The position numbers and the translations under genes are program-made. A DNA stretch of 64,000 nt from positions 1,612,001 to 1,676,000 of the forward strand of contig BQOK01000001.1 in NCBI GenBank assembly GCA_022835495.1, in the 5' to 3' direction. This DNA is from Oscillospiraceae bacterium (GTDB lineage: Bacteria > Bacillota > Clostridia > Oscillospirales > Ruminococcaceae). How positions within the stretch are numbered: position 1 is the first letter of the stretch; every line of letters begins with the position of its first letter. This document shows positions 9,144-17,042 of the stretch, piece by piece. The notes below the pieces were generated by a model. It had not been told where the DNA came from, did no database searches, and saw nothing but the letters and a program-made list of their open reading frames with translations.

Positions 9144-9385
9144 TTTTCATTACCCCTTTCCATTATACAGATTGTTTTTCTGTCCGGCAAATCGGGTATG
9201 GGGGCACGCCGGAGATCACAGGGCAGTTTATCAAGCGGCCTGACGGCCTTTGGAAAGCGGAGCATGTGGCACTTCCCACAGAAACCGCGGCGCAAGGCTG
9301 GTTTACGAAGGTTCGTGAACAGAACAACACTTCGGGCGGCTAATTCTGGCCGCCTGTCACAAAACAAAATATGAAAAGGAGGCAC

Positions 9386-9412
9386 GGGGAAGCCCTTTGA
9401 CGGGGCTTCCCC
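9386..9412 (+). promoter_or_regulatory. Stem-loop between a strong SD and the tail chaperone start
   Basis: GGGGAAGCCC (9386-9395) pairs perfectly with GGGCTTCCCC (9403-9412) and is followed by TATTTTG. It could be an intrinsic terminator trimming transcription after the major tail gene. Alternatively it could fold out the spacer between AGGAGG (9377-9382) and the ATG at 9422, which lacks a nearby ribosome site of its own. Confidence 0.65.
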
Positions 9413-9421
9413 TATTTTGTT

Positions 9422-9814
9422 ATGAGTGCGATTAAAGACGGGCGTTTGCCGATCGTCCTTGATAAAGAACGGCATTTGCTGTTTTCCCTGAATGTCATTG
9501 ACGAAATGCAAGACAAATTCGGGGGCTTTAACAAGCTGGCCGAAATGCTGAAAGGCAAAGACGGCATTAAAAATCTTCGCTGGCTTCTTACCCTGCTTCT
9601 GAATGAGGGCGCAGACGACGGCGAAGAGCAGTTGACCGAAAAACAGGTAGGAAAAATGATCCACACAGGCAACTTCAACGAGGTTAAAACCGCGATTTTC
9701 AAGGCGTTTGCAATGGGAAACAGCGGCACAACGGAGCCGCCGCAGGACGATGAAGACGACGAACCGGAATACGCGGAAGAAGAGAGAAAAAACGCACAGG
9801 CGGGCAAGGAGTAA
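9422..9814 (+). CDS. Tail assembly chaperone, short form (gpG-like)
   Basis: A 130-residue protein placed between tail tube and tape measure genes, where long-tailed phages encode the chaperone that coats the tape measure. The first ~100 residues are helical (VIDEMQDKFGGFNKLAEMLK, IKNLRWLLTLLLNEG) and the tail is acidic. A canonical slippery heptamer near the 3' end lets some ribosomes extend it in the -1 frame. No good SD lies within 15 nt; AGGAGG is 40 nt upstream beyond a hairpin. Confidence 0.85.
   Translation: MSAIKDGRLPIVLDKERHLLFSLNVIDEMQDKFGGFNKLAEMLKGKDGIKNLRWLLTLLLNEGADDGEEQLTEKQVGKMIHTGNFNEVKTAIFKAFAMGNSGTTEPPQDDEDDEPEYAEEERKNAQAGKE
9787..9793 (+). promoter_or_regulatory. -1 ribosomal frameshift site A_AAA_AAC
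   Basis: In the chaperone frame the codons read AGA AAA AAC, giving the canonical slippery heptamer A AAA AAC. A -1 shift gives AAA AAA CGC and enters an open frame that runs to 9996. This is the same organisation as lambda G/GT. The stop of the unshifted product is 21 nt downstream. Confidence 0.85.
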
Positions 9815-9996
9815 TAGACCTTGCCCGCCTGCTTTATATCGGCGTTACGCTTCTACACTGGCCGGAACGCGAAGTGTGGCGCATGACACCGTATAAAATC
9901 CTTGCTTTGTTCCGAATTCACAGAGAATTCAATCCGGATCGCTTCAAACCGGAGGAAAAAGAAGCGGACATTGACGATGTGTTAGGGGGGTTATAA
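9787..9996 (+). CDS. Frameshifted C-terminal extension of the tail chaperone (gpGT-like T domain)
   Basis: The -1 frame after the slippery site encodes about 67 residues (RTGGQGVIDLARLLYIGVTL, then HWPEREVWRMTPYKILALF) with no start codon of its own upstream. It stops at TAA 9994-9996, immediately before the tape measure GTG. Size, position and lack of a start fit the T domain of gpGT, which recruits tail tube subunits while the G part binds the tape measure. It is expressed only as a fusion to the upstream chaperone. Confidence 0.82.
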   Translation, partial: KKRTGGQGVIDLARLLYIGVTLLHWPEREVWRMTPYKILALFRIHREFNPDRFKPEEKEADIDDVLGGL

Positions 9997-12900
9997 GTGG
10001 CCGGAAAAGAAGACCAGATCAAAACCGAAATTGCCGTTGACGGCGAACAGGAATACAAGAAGGCTTGTAAAGAAATCGACGCTTCTTTGAAGGCCATTGC
10101 GTCCGAAATGAAGGTTGTTTCGGCAACTTTCGAGGGGAACGCCGACAGCATAGAGGCAATGACCGCGAAGCAAGATGTTTTGAACAAGCGGCTTGAAGAG
10201 CAGAAAAAGAAGGTTGCCGAAGCGGAAGCCGCCTTGAAAAAGTATCAGGACGCGGGGCAAGGGACTTCCGAAGCGGCTAAAAAGATGGAAACAAACCTGA
10301 ATTACGCCCGCGCCGCAATGATTAAAACGGAAAACGAGATCAGAAACCTTGACGCAGGATTAGAAGAGGCGCGCAACGCTTCAAACGATTTTTCGGACGG
10401 CTTGGAGGATATTTCACAGGAAGCCGAAAGCACAGGCGGCGCGCTGGACGGATTGGGCGGCAAAGTTTCTTCCGTAGCTGGCGCGCTTGGAAAAGGTTTG
10501 AAAACGATCGGCGTAGGCGTGGCCGCCATTGGAACGGCTATGGTTGCGGGGATCGGGTACGCCGTGGGCTTCGCTGATGAAGTCAAAGGCGCAATGAACG
10601 ATTTTGAAGCGTCAACAGGCATTGCGGAGGCCGCCGCGAACGGCTTTGAAGACGCAATGTTGCGTATCTACAACAACAACTTCGGGGAGAACATGGACGA
10701 TATAGCCGCGTCAATGGCAACCGTGGCGCAGACTTCCGGCGAAGTTGATCCGACGAAAATTGAAGAGCTGACACAAAACGCTTTGATGTTGCGCGATACA
10801 TTCGGCTTTGATATTCAAGAGCAAATGCGCGCCGTCAATATGCTTATGGATCAGTTTGGGCTATCTGGTGAAGAGGCGTTCAATCTGATTGCGCAGGGAG
10901 CGCAAAACGGCCTTGATAAAAACGGGGATTTGCTGGACAGTATCAACGAATATTCCGTGCATTTCAAGTCGTTAGGGCTGGACGCGGAAGACATGTTCAA
11001 CAGCTTTGCAAACGGCGCGGACGCTGGCACCTTTTCCGTTGACAAGCTGGGCGACGCGGTAAAGGAATTCGGGATCAGGGTTAAAGACGGATCAGACGGC
11101 ACAATGCAGGCGTTCAAGGATATAGGCTTGAACGCCGATGAAACCGCGGCGGCCTTTGCCGCAGGCGGGGAGCAGGCCGCGAAAGCCTTTGACGATGTGA
11201 CAACCGCCCTTTTCGCAATGGACGATCCTTTAGCGCAGAATACCGCGGGCGTGGCCTTGTTCGGTACGATGTGGGAAGATTTGGGCGTTGAAGGTATGCA
11301 GGCGTTGACGAACCTTAACGGGGAGATCAGCACCACAACCGACGCGCTTTCCAAAATCAACGCCGTTAAATATGACGACTTCGGTTCCGCTATGTCGGGG
11401 CTTGGCCGCGTGCTGAAAACGAATTTTGTTCTTCCGATTGGCGAAGAAGCGTTGCCCGCCCTTTCTGATTTTGTCAACGAGCTTTCGGCGGGCGCAGCTT
11501 CCGCGAACGGCGATATTTCCAAAATGTCCGACACCTTCGGGACAGCCCTTGCGGGGCTGATTGAAGACTTTTCGACAATCCTTCCGCAAGTAACGGACTT
11601 TGCAACCGAAATTGTGTTAGGGCTGGTCGATGGGCTTGTAGCAAGCCTACCACAGATCACAACGGCGGCGGTGGACATGATAACCGCGCTTGTGCAAGGG
11701 CTGGTTGCCGCGCTTCCGGCGATTGCGCAGGCCGCAACACAAATTCTTCTTGCCCTGATTGACGGGTTGATCGCCGCCCTTCCCCTGCTTGTCGAAGGCG
11801 CGTTGCAAATTGTCCTTGCGCTGGCAAACGGGATCGGACAGGCGTTGCCGCAGTTGTTACCGAAAATCGTTGAAGTGGTCGTTGCTATGGTGCAAACGCT
11901 GGTTGAAAATATCCCTATGCTGATCGACGCGGCGTTGCAGTTGATAACAGGGCTTGCGCAAGGGCTGATTGCCGCGATCCCCGTTCTAATTGCGGCCATT
12001 CCACAGATTATTACAAGCCTTGTCGAAAATCTGCTTGCCTCTATCCCGCAGATCATTCAAGCGGGAATTGACCTATTAACCGCGCTGATCGACGCGTTGC
12101 CGCAGATTATCGAAACCATTGTTACAGCTATTCCGCAGATTATCGACGGAATTGTAACGGCAGTGATCGGGAGCATTCCGCAGATCGTGCAAGCCGGAAT
12201 TGATTTGCTGGTTGCGCTTATTCAGGCGTTGCCGCAGATCATTCAAACCATTGTACCCGCGATCCCGCAGATTGTGGGCGCGTTGGTGAACGCCGTTGTT
12301 TCCAATATCCCGCAGATCATTCAAGCGGGCGTTCAACTATTCGTTTCCCTGATCCAAAACCTTCCGACAATTATTGCCGAAATCGTGAAGGCGGTTCCGC
12401 AGATTGTAACGGGTATCGTGCAGGCGTTCGGAAGCCTTGCATATCAGATCGTAGAGATCGGCGGCAATATTGTTTCCGGCATTTGGCAGGGTATCCAGAA
12501 CGCCGCGGGCTGGTTGTGGGATCAGGTAACGGGCTTCTTTGGCGGCATTGTGGACGGTATCAAGAATTTTCTTGGCATTCATTCCCCTTCAACGGTTTTC
12601 GCTGACATTGGCGGCAACATGGCCGCGGGCGTTGGCGAGGGCTTCGGCGGCGGTATGGATACCGTTTCCGCGGACATGCAGGGCGCAATGGGAAGCGCGG
12701 GCACACTTACAGCACAAGAAGCCGTGCAAGCCGTAAACGATGGCATTATAGCGAATATCGGCGCGCTTGACGGCGCGGTATCGGCCATTGTCGAGCGGGT
12801 AACAGCAGGGCTTACAGCGCAGGCGGCGCGCCTTAATCAGATCGGCGTTGACATGACGAAGTATATTGCTTCCGGCATGACAACGGGAACGCCGAATATT

Positions 12901-13512
12901 ACAAACATTATCCCGCAGATCGTCCAGTCGATTATTACCGCCTTCACCGCGCAACAACCGAAGTTCACCGCGGCGGGCGTTGATATTGACAAGGCCATAG
13001 CGTCCGGCATGGTGCAGGGCACGCCGCAGATTACGGCAAAAATCCCGCAGATCATACAGTCGATTTTAACGACGATCAACGGGTTTGTATCGCAGTTCAC
13101 GGCGGCGGGTGAAGAAATGGTGCGCGGTATCTGGCAGGGCTTTCAAAATATGTCGGGGTGGCTGGAAAGCAAAGTGCGTTCTATGATGCGCGAAATTGTC
13201 GCCGCCGTAGAAGCGGAAATGCAGATTGCTTCCCCGTCGAAGGTATTTGCAGGGATCGGCGCATACATGGCCGAAGGTTTAGGCGAAGGCTTCGCCCGTG
13301 AAATGCAGAATGTTGAAAAGACAATCCGCAGGGCGACGGCTTCAACCGTTCCGGAGCCGCAAAGACCGTCCGGAAGGATCAGCAGGAACGACAACGCCGC
13401 CCGCGGCGTGCAAGTGGTTCAAAATATCTATGCGAACGAAACGAGCTATGCACAACAACAGCGCGAGGCGGCAAAGCAATTCCGCTTGATTGCACGGGAG
13501 GTTATGGGCTGA
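9997..13512 (+). CDS. Phage tail tape measure protein
   Basis: A 1171-residue protein that sets tail length. The N-terminal ~150 residues are a charged coiled coil (EIDASLKAIASEMKVVSATF). A Gly/Ala hydrophobic segment (LKTIGVGVAAIGTAMVAGIG, about 165-190) is followed by the TP901-type core. Residues about 545-830 are a run of hydrophobic helical repeats built on SIPQIIQAGIDLLTALIDAL, and two more GIWQG/SPSKVFAGIG units follow. The start is GTG one base after the chaperone extension stop, and no ATG is near. Its length implies a tail of roughly 170-180 nm by the usual 0.15 nm per residue rule. Confidence 0.95.
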   Translation: MAGKEDQIKTEIAVDGEQEYKKACKEIDASLKAIASEMKVVSATFEGNADSIEAMTAKQDVLNKRLEEQKKKVAEAEAALKKYQDAGQGTSEAAKKMETNLNYARAAMIKTENEIRNLDAGLEEARNASNDFSDGLEDISQEAESTGGALDGLGGKVSSVAGALGKGLKTIGVGVAAIGTAMVAGIGYAVGFADEVKGAMNDFEASTGIAEAAANGFEDAMLRIYNNNFGENMDDIAASMATVAQTSGEVDPTKIEELTQNALMLRDTFGFDIQEQMRAVNMLMDQFGLSGEEAFNLIAQGAQNGLDKNGDLLDSINEYSVHFKSLGLDAEDMFNSFANGADAGTFSVDKLGDAVKEFGIRVKDGSDGTMQAFKDIGLNADETAAAFAAGGEQAAKAFDDVTTALFAMDDPLAQNTAGVALFGTMWEDLGVEGMQALTNLNGEISTTTDALSKINAVKYDDFGSAMSGLGRVLKTNFVLPIGEEALPALSDFVNELSAGAASANGDISKMSDTFGTALAGLIEDFSTILPQVTDFATEIVLGLVDGLVASLPQITTAAVDMITALVQGLVAALPAIAQAATQILLALIDGLIAALPLLVEGALQIVLALANGIGQALPQLLPKIVEVVVAMVQTLVENIPMLIDAALQLITGLAQGLIAAIPVLIAAIPQIITSLVENLLASIPQIIQAGIDLLTALIDALPQIIETIVTAIPQIIDGIVTAVIGSIPQIVQAGIDLLVALIQALPQIIQTIVPAIPQIVGALVNAVVSNIPQIIQAGVQLFVSLIQNLPTIIAEIVKAVPQIVTGIVQAFGSLAYQIVEIGGNIVSGIWQGIQNAAGWLWDQVTGFFGGIVDGIKNFLGIHSPSTVFADIGGNMAAGVGEGFGGGMDTVSADMQGAMGSAGTLTAQEAVQAVNDGIIANIGALDGAVSAIVERVTAGLTAQAARLNQIGVDMTKYIASGMTTGTPNITNIIPQIVQSIITAFTAQQPKFTAAGVDIDKAIASGMVQGTPQITAKIPQIIQSILTTINGFVSQFTAAGEEMVRGIWQGFQNMSGWLESKVRSMMREIVAAVEAEMQIASPSKVFAGIGAYMAEGLGEGFAREMQNVEKTIRRATASTVPEPQRPSGRISRNDNAARGVQVVQNIYANETSYAQQQREAAKQFRLIAREVMG

Positions 13513-14390
13513 TGGCCAAGAAAATCGAAAAGCTGATTTATACGAATGAGCGTGGGGAAAGTATCACCTTTTCCCACGCTTCTATTTTTCACACAAACGA
13601 GGTTAGCGGCCTTTCTGATGTGCGCAACGAGATTTACAGCATTAACAGCATGGGACAGGACGGCGACACCTATTTAGGCAACCGCATTCAATCCCGCGAA
13701 ATTGAGATTGTCGGAAGTATCAGGGAGCGGGACAAGGACAGAATGCGGGATTACCGAAGGCAAATGAACCGTGTGTTAAACCCGCAGTATTCCGCGACAC
13801 TGACATACGAATACGGCGACTTCCGGCGCGTGATTGACTGCAAGATCGACAACGCGCCCGCCTTCACGCGGAAGGCTATTTTTCAGGACTTCACAATACA
13901 GCTTCTTTGCCTTAATCCGTTTTGGAGAAAAGAGGCAAAGACGCGGGACGATATAGCGACATGGATCGGCGGCCTTGAATTCCCCGTTGAAATCCCTCTT
14001 GCGGAAGGTTGGGAAATCGGGTATAGACAGCCTTCTTTGATCGTGAATGTCTATAACGAAGGTGATGTGCAAGCGGGTATTCGCGTAGAGTTCCGCGCGC
14101 TTGGCGTTGTCAAAAATCCTTCCCTTTTGAATGTGGACACACAGGAGTTTATAAAGCTGAATATCACGCTTCAAGCTGGCGACATTTTGAGCGTGTCCAC
14201 GGGATACGGGGAAAAAGAAGTAACATTACAACGCGACGGCGTGACTTCTGACGCGTTCCGTTATCTTGATGTGGACAGCACATATTTTCAACTTTCGGTC
14301 GGTGATAACCTTTACAGGTATTCCGCGGAAGAAAACCTTGAAAATTTGGAAGTATCCATTTATCACGACGATCTTTATTTGGGGGTGTGA
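13512..14390 (+). CDS. Distal tail protein (Dit-like)
   Basis: A 292-residue protein starting MAKKIEKLIYTNERGESITF with the siphovirus tail-family pattern of a beta-rich N domain (GLSDVRNEIYSINSMGQDGD, REIEIVGSIRERDKDRMRDY). The C-terminal galectin-like half includes CLNPFWRKEA. Dit forms the hub joining tube and baseplate. The ATG overlaps the tape measure stop by one base. Confidence 0.88.
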   Translation: MAKKIEKLIYTNERGESITFSHASIFHTNEVSGLSDVRNEIYSINSMGQDGDTYLGNRIQSREIEIVGSIRERDKDRMRDYRRQMNRVLNPQYSATLTYEYGDFRRVIDCKIDNAPAFTRKAIFQDFTIQLLCLNPFWRKEAKTRDDIATWIGGLEFPVEIPLAEGWEIGYRQPSLIVNVYNEGDVQAGIRVEFRALGVVKNPSLLNVDTQEFIKLNITLQAGDILSVSTGYGEKEVTLQRDGVTSDAFRYLDVDSTYFQLSVGDNLYRYSAEENLENLEVSIYHDDLYLGV

Positions 14391-14393
14391 CGA

Positions 14394-15509
14394 ATGGAGC
14401 TATATATTTATGACCGCGACATGATATTGCACGGCGTAATTGATGAAATCAATTCGTTAATCTGGACGCGGCGGTATTGGTCGGCGGGCGAATTCAAGTT
14501 GCTTGTGCCTTTCACAAGCAAGCATGTTTCCCTTCTGGTAAAAAACAACCTGATAATGAAGCGCGGGGACACCGAGGCGGCAGAAATCAGGTATGTTCAC
14601 ATTAGCAAGAATTCACAGGGGCTTGAAGAAATCGAAGTGCAAGGAAAGTTTATCACGCAATGGATCGGGAAGCGCATTGTACGCGATCAGATCACCGCAA
14701 CGAGCGGGACGCAGGATATTTTATACCGGATTGTCCGCGAAACGGTCGTTTCCCCGAAAGTGGCCACCCGCGCGATCCCGAATGTCTTAATTGATCCCAC
14801 GGACGAAGACACCGGAAGCGGGAAAATAGACTATACTTCCGAAGCCTTCACAAACGCCCTTCTTGCCGTGGAAACCGCGGCGAAGGCGGCAAAATTGGGC
14901 TTCCGGTTGCGAACCGATGTGAAGACCGGAAAGCACTATTTCAGTGTGTATAAAGGCCGCGATTTGACCGCAGACCAAACCGAAAACCCGCCGTGCATTT
15001 TTTCACAGGAATTCGATAATATCACGGAACAGGAATACACAAACAGCATTGAAAACCTGAAATCAACGGCTTATGTGGGCGGCGAAGAAGCCGAACCGCG
15101 CGTTGTGGCCGAAGTTGGCGGCGGCGCGGCTGGCCTTGACCGTGAAGAAGTCTTTGTGAATGCAACGGACATTACGAAGAAATACACCAACGAGAACGAC
15201 GAAGAGATCACGCGCACCGATGAAGAATATTTAGCCTGTCTTGAAGAGCGCGGCGCGTCGGAGCTGGAACAATACGCCGAAACATTGAGCTTTTCCAGCA
15301 CGATCAACACGCACGCGAATTTGAAGTACAGGGAAGATTACGACTTGGGCGATCGTGTGACATGCGTTAATAAACGATGGGGTATAAAAATCAATGTCCG
15401 GATAACGGAGGTTGCGGAAACCTATCAACAGAACATGGAGGAAATAGACATTACTTTCGGGGAGAGCTTGCCCGCCCTGATTACACAGATCAGGCAGATT
15501 ACAAAGTAA
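14394..15509 (+). CDS. Tail-associated hub protein (Gp37-like)
   Basis: A 371-residue protein downstream of Dit, matching by pattern the siphovirus ReqiPepy6 Gp37-like family (MELYIYDRDMILHGVIDEIN, WSAGEFKLLVPFTSKHVSLL, EEIEVQGKFITQWIGKRIV). It probably forms the tail tip hub. No peptidase motif is evident, so a lysin activity is not claimed. It starts 3 nt after the Dit stop. Confidence 0.82.
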   Translation: MELYIYDRDMILHGVIDEINSLIWTRRYWSAGEFKLLVPFTSKHVSLLVKNNLIMKRGDTEAAEIRYVHISKNSQGLEEIEVQGKFITQWIGKRIVRDQITATSGTQDILYRIVRETVVSPKVATRAIPNVLIDPTDEDTGSGKIDYTSEAFTNALLAVETAAKAAKLGFRLRTDVKTGKHYFSVYKGRDLTADQTENPPCIFSQEFDNITEQEYTNSIENLKSTAYVGGEEAEPRVVAEVGGGAAGLDREEVFVNATDITKKYTNENDEEITRTDEEYLACLEERGASELEQYAETLSFSSTINTHANLKYREDYDLGDRVTCVNKRWGIKINVRITEVAETYQQNMEEIDITFGESLPALITQIRQITK

Positions 15510-15521
15510 AGGGGTGCAAAT

Positions 15522-16412
15522 ATGGAAAAATCAAGTTTCTTCAACAGTGTTTCCGGCGATCGCGTGTACCGCGCGGAAGAATGGGCTGAATATTTTGCTT
15601 CATTCATTGGAAACGGCGTGTTCCCTGTCCCTTCCACAAGCCTTCAAGTGGTGGCGGGTTCAGGAATGGCCGTCGCCGTGAAAACGGGTAAAGCGTGGAT
15701 CAACGGCTATTTTTATTACAACACAAGCGATTTGCCCGTAACGCTGGCAACCGCGGACGGCGTGTTGAACCGCATTGACCGAATTGTTGTGCGGTGGGAT
15801 TTGACCGAACGCAAAATTTCCGTTGCGGTGAAGTCTTCCGCGCCTGCAACTTCCCCCGTCGCCCCTGCTTTGCAGAGGGACGCGGACGCATACGAATTGT
15901 GTCTTGCCGATGTGCTTGTAGGCGCAGGCGTTACGGCCATTTCACAGGCAAACATAACGGATCGCCGCCTTGATGGTTCCTTGTGCGGCGTGGTTGCGGG
16001 CGTGGTGGATCAGATAGACACCGACGCATTCAACGCGCAACTTGAAGCGTGGTTTGCTGACTATAAGGAAATGAGCGTTGACGAATTCAACGATCTTGTT
16101 TCCTATATGGAAAGTTTGGAGCTTTTGGGCGATCAGCAGTACGCCGCCCTTGAAGCCTACATGAACGACTTTAAGACCGACGCAGAAAACGACTTCAACG
16201 CATGGTTCGCAACCTTGCAAAATGTCCTTGACGAAGACGCCGCGGGGCATTTGCTGAACCTGATCCAGAACAACACCGCGCGAATTGAAATGCTGGAAGC
16301 CGTGCTTTTCAATGACATTACAACAAACCCGTTCTTGATCCTCTTTGACGATTTGGACGGCGTGACCGCAACGGGCGTTTGGAACGCGGCGTTGCAACGG
16401 ATCGAATGTTGA
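15522..16412 (+). CDS. Baseplate/tail fibre adaptor protein
   Basis: A 296-residue protein. Its N-terminal ~150 residues resemble upper-baseplate adaptor domains of Firmicutes phages (FFNSVSGDRVYRAEEWAEYF, GKAWINGYFYYN, NRIDRIVVRWDLTERKI). Residues about 175-270 form an alpha-helical stalk (AWFADYKEMSVDEFNDLVSY) that could trimerise. Its position before the DGR suggests that it links the baseplate to the variable display protein. The stop overlaps the next start as ATGTTGA. Confidence 0.78.
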   Translation: MEKSSFFNSVSGDRVYRAEEWAEYFASFIGNGVFPVPSTSLQVVAGSGMAVAVKTGKAWINGYFYYNTSDLPVTLATADGVLNRIDRIVVRWDLTERKISVAVKSSAPATSPVAPALQRDADAYELCLADVLVGAGVTAISQANITDRRLDGSLCGVVAGVVDQIDTDAFNAQLEAWFADYKEMSVDEFNDLVSYMESLELLGDQQYAALEAYMNDFKTDAENDFNAWFATLQNVLDEDAAGHLLNLIQNNTARIEMLEAVLFNDITTNPFLILFDDLDGVTATGVWNAALQRIEC

Positions 16413-16801
16413 CGCGGTGCGCCTGCAAGGGCGCGGAATTGTCGTGCATTATCGGGAATATCTTCACGGAGCTTCGCCCACCGTGCGACATGTGCGGCGG
16501 CGAGGCGGTGTCAATCCACGGGATCACGCCCACAGGCCACGAAGCAACAATAACTTTGACGGCGGCGGGCTTTGATTTTGAGGGGTGCGCGGAAGATACC
16601 GCGCTTTTGCAGAGGATCAGGAAGGCAAGGTGCATTTATGCAGGGACAAGAGAGGGAACGCAAAGAGCCGTCCGAATTCAATGTGATTGTGAAGGCGAAA
16701 GACCTTGTAAAGCATACCTTCACGATCACGAACAGCACGGAGCGTTACCCGAAGAAATACCGCTTTACGCTGGTGAACCGCATACAGGAAAAAGCGGTTG
16801 A
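16406..16801 (+). CDS. Cys-rich small phage protein of unknown function (overlaps avd)
   Basis: The frame opens at ATG 16406, overlapping the previous stop, and reads MLTRCACKGAELSCIIGNIF with five Cys by residue 30 (positions 5, 7, 14, 27, 30), a possible metal site. It runs to 16801 and so overlaps the avd-like gene by 164 nt in another frame. The last ~50 residues may just be the shadow of avd. Either the overlap is real, or a stop or frameshift has been lost. No family is recognised. Confidence 0.5.
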   Translation: MLTRCACKGAELSCIIGNIFTELRPPCDMCGGEAVSIHGITPTGHEATITLTAAGFDFEGCAEDTALLQRIRKARCIYAGTREGTQRAVRIQCDCEGERPCKAYLHDHEQHGALPEEIPLYAGEPHTGKSG

Positions 16802-17042
16802 TATTTACGAAATGACGCTTGAAGCGAACGAATTAGATTTGCGGCAAGCGGACGAACACAGACAACGGCAGAGGCTACAAGCAAAGGCGTTGACCTATTG
16901 CAAGGAGCTTCTATTTTTTATAGAGCTTTCGCAGGAAATGGGCTTTATTTCTATGAAGAGTTGCGAATATTGGTCGAAACTTGCCCTTGAAGTAAAGTAC
17001 ATGATCGCCGCGTGGAAGAAGCGGGACAAAGCGAGAGTATAA
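16638..17042 (+). CDS. avd: DGR accessory variability determinant (Avd-like four-helix bundle)
   Basis: A 134-residue, almost entirely helical, basic protein (KHTFTITNSTERYPKKYRFT, LRQADEHRQRQRLQAKALTY, MKSCEYWSKLALEVKYMIAA). The pattern fits the S23/Avd-like four-helix bundle family that forms a barrel-shaped pentamer and binds reverse transcriptase and template RNA in DGRs. It lies 54 nt upstream of the template repeat. The ATG at 16638 is chosen; an in-frame codon at 16572 would only extend it further into the upstream gene. No sequence search was possible, so the family call rests on fold pattern and location. Confidence 0.82.
   Translation: MQGQERERKEPSEFNVIVKAKDLVKHTFTITNSTERYPKKYRFTLVNRIQEKAVDIYEMTLEANELDLRQADEHRQRQRLQAKALTYCKELLFFIELSQEMGFISMKSCEYWSKLALEVKYMIAAWKKRDKARV

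Larger units (their letters stand above)
7878..9206 (-). mobile_element. Complete IS3-family insertion sequence, copy 2 (~1.33 kb)
   Basis: The likely ends are TGCCCTTCCCGG (left) and CGGGTATGGGGGCA (right), imperfect inverted repeats that both include GGACAG further in. TG...CA termini are usual for IS3. The flanks CGCTG (7873-7877) and CGCCG (9207-9211) look like a 5-bp target duplication with one change, because the unsplit tail gene would read ACGCCGGAG. Alternative ends a few bases away, with a CACG duplication, cannot be excluded. The element lies antisense to the phage genes. Confidence 0.88.
7446..9343 (+). pseudogene. Major tail (tube) protein gene split by IS3 insertion
   Basis: The N-terminal part (7446 to about 7877) encodes MATIGLRDLYRAPITVGEDG and most of a phi13-type major tail protein, ending in KGDSIEFTT before the IS. 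The frame resumes after the IS at about 9207 as PEITGQFIKRPDGLWKAEHV and ends NTSGG at 9341-9343. Joined, the two parts give about 187 residues, normal for a tail tube protein. The IS adds its own stop at 7904. Loss of this abundant tube subunit should make the phage unable to build tails. Confidence 0.88.

Noticed and set aside
7871-9208. CACG as the target duplication of IS copy 2
   Set aside because: It is possible, but copy 1 also ends next to CACG, and TG...CA ends with a CGCTG/CGCCG near-duplication better match the inverted repeats and the rebuilt tail gene frame.
11600-12440. Tandem DNA repeats in the tape measure gene as a CRISPR-like or minisatellite array
   Set aside because: The repetition is at protein level (hydrophobic helical units with variable spacing and diverged codons), normal for tape measure proteins; no CRISPR array exists in the window.
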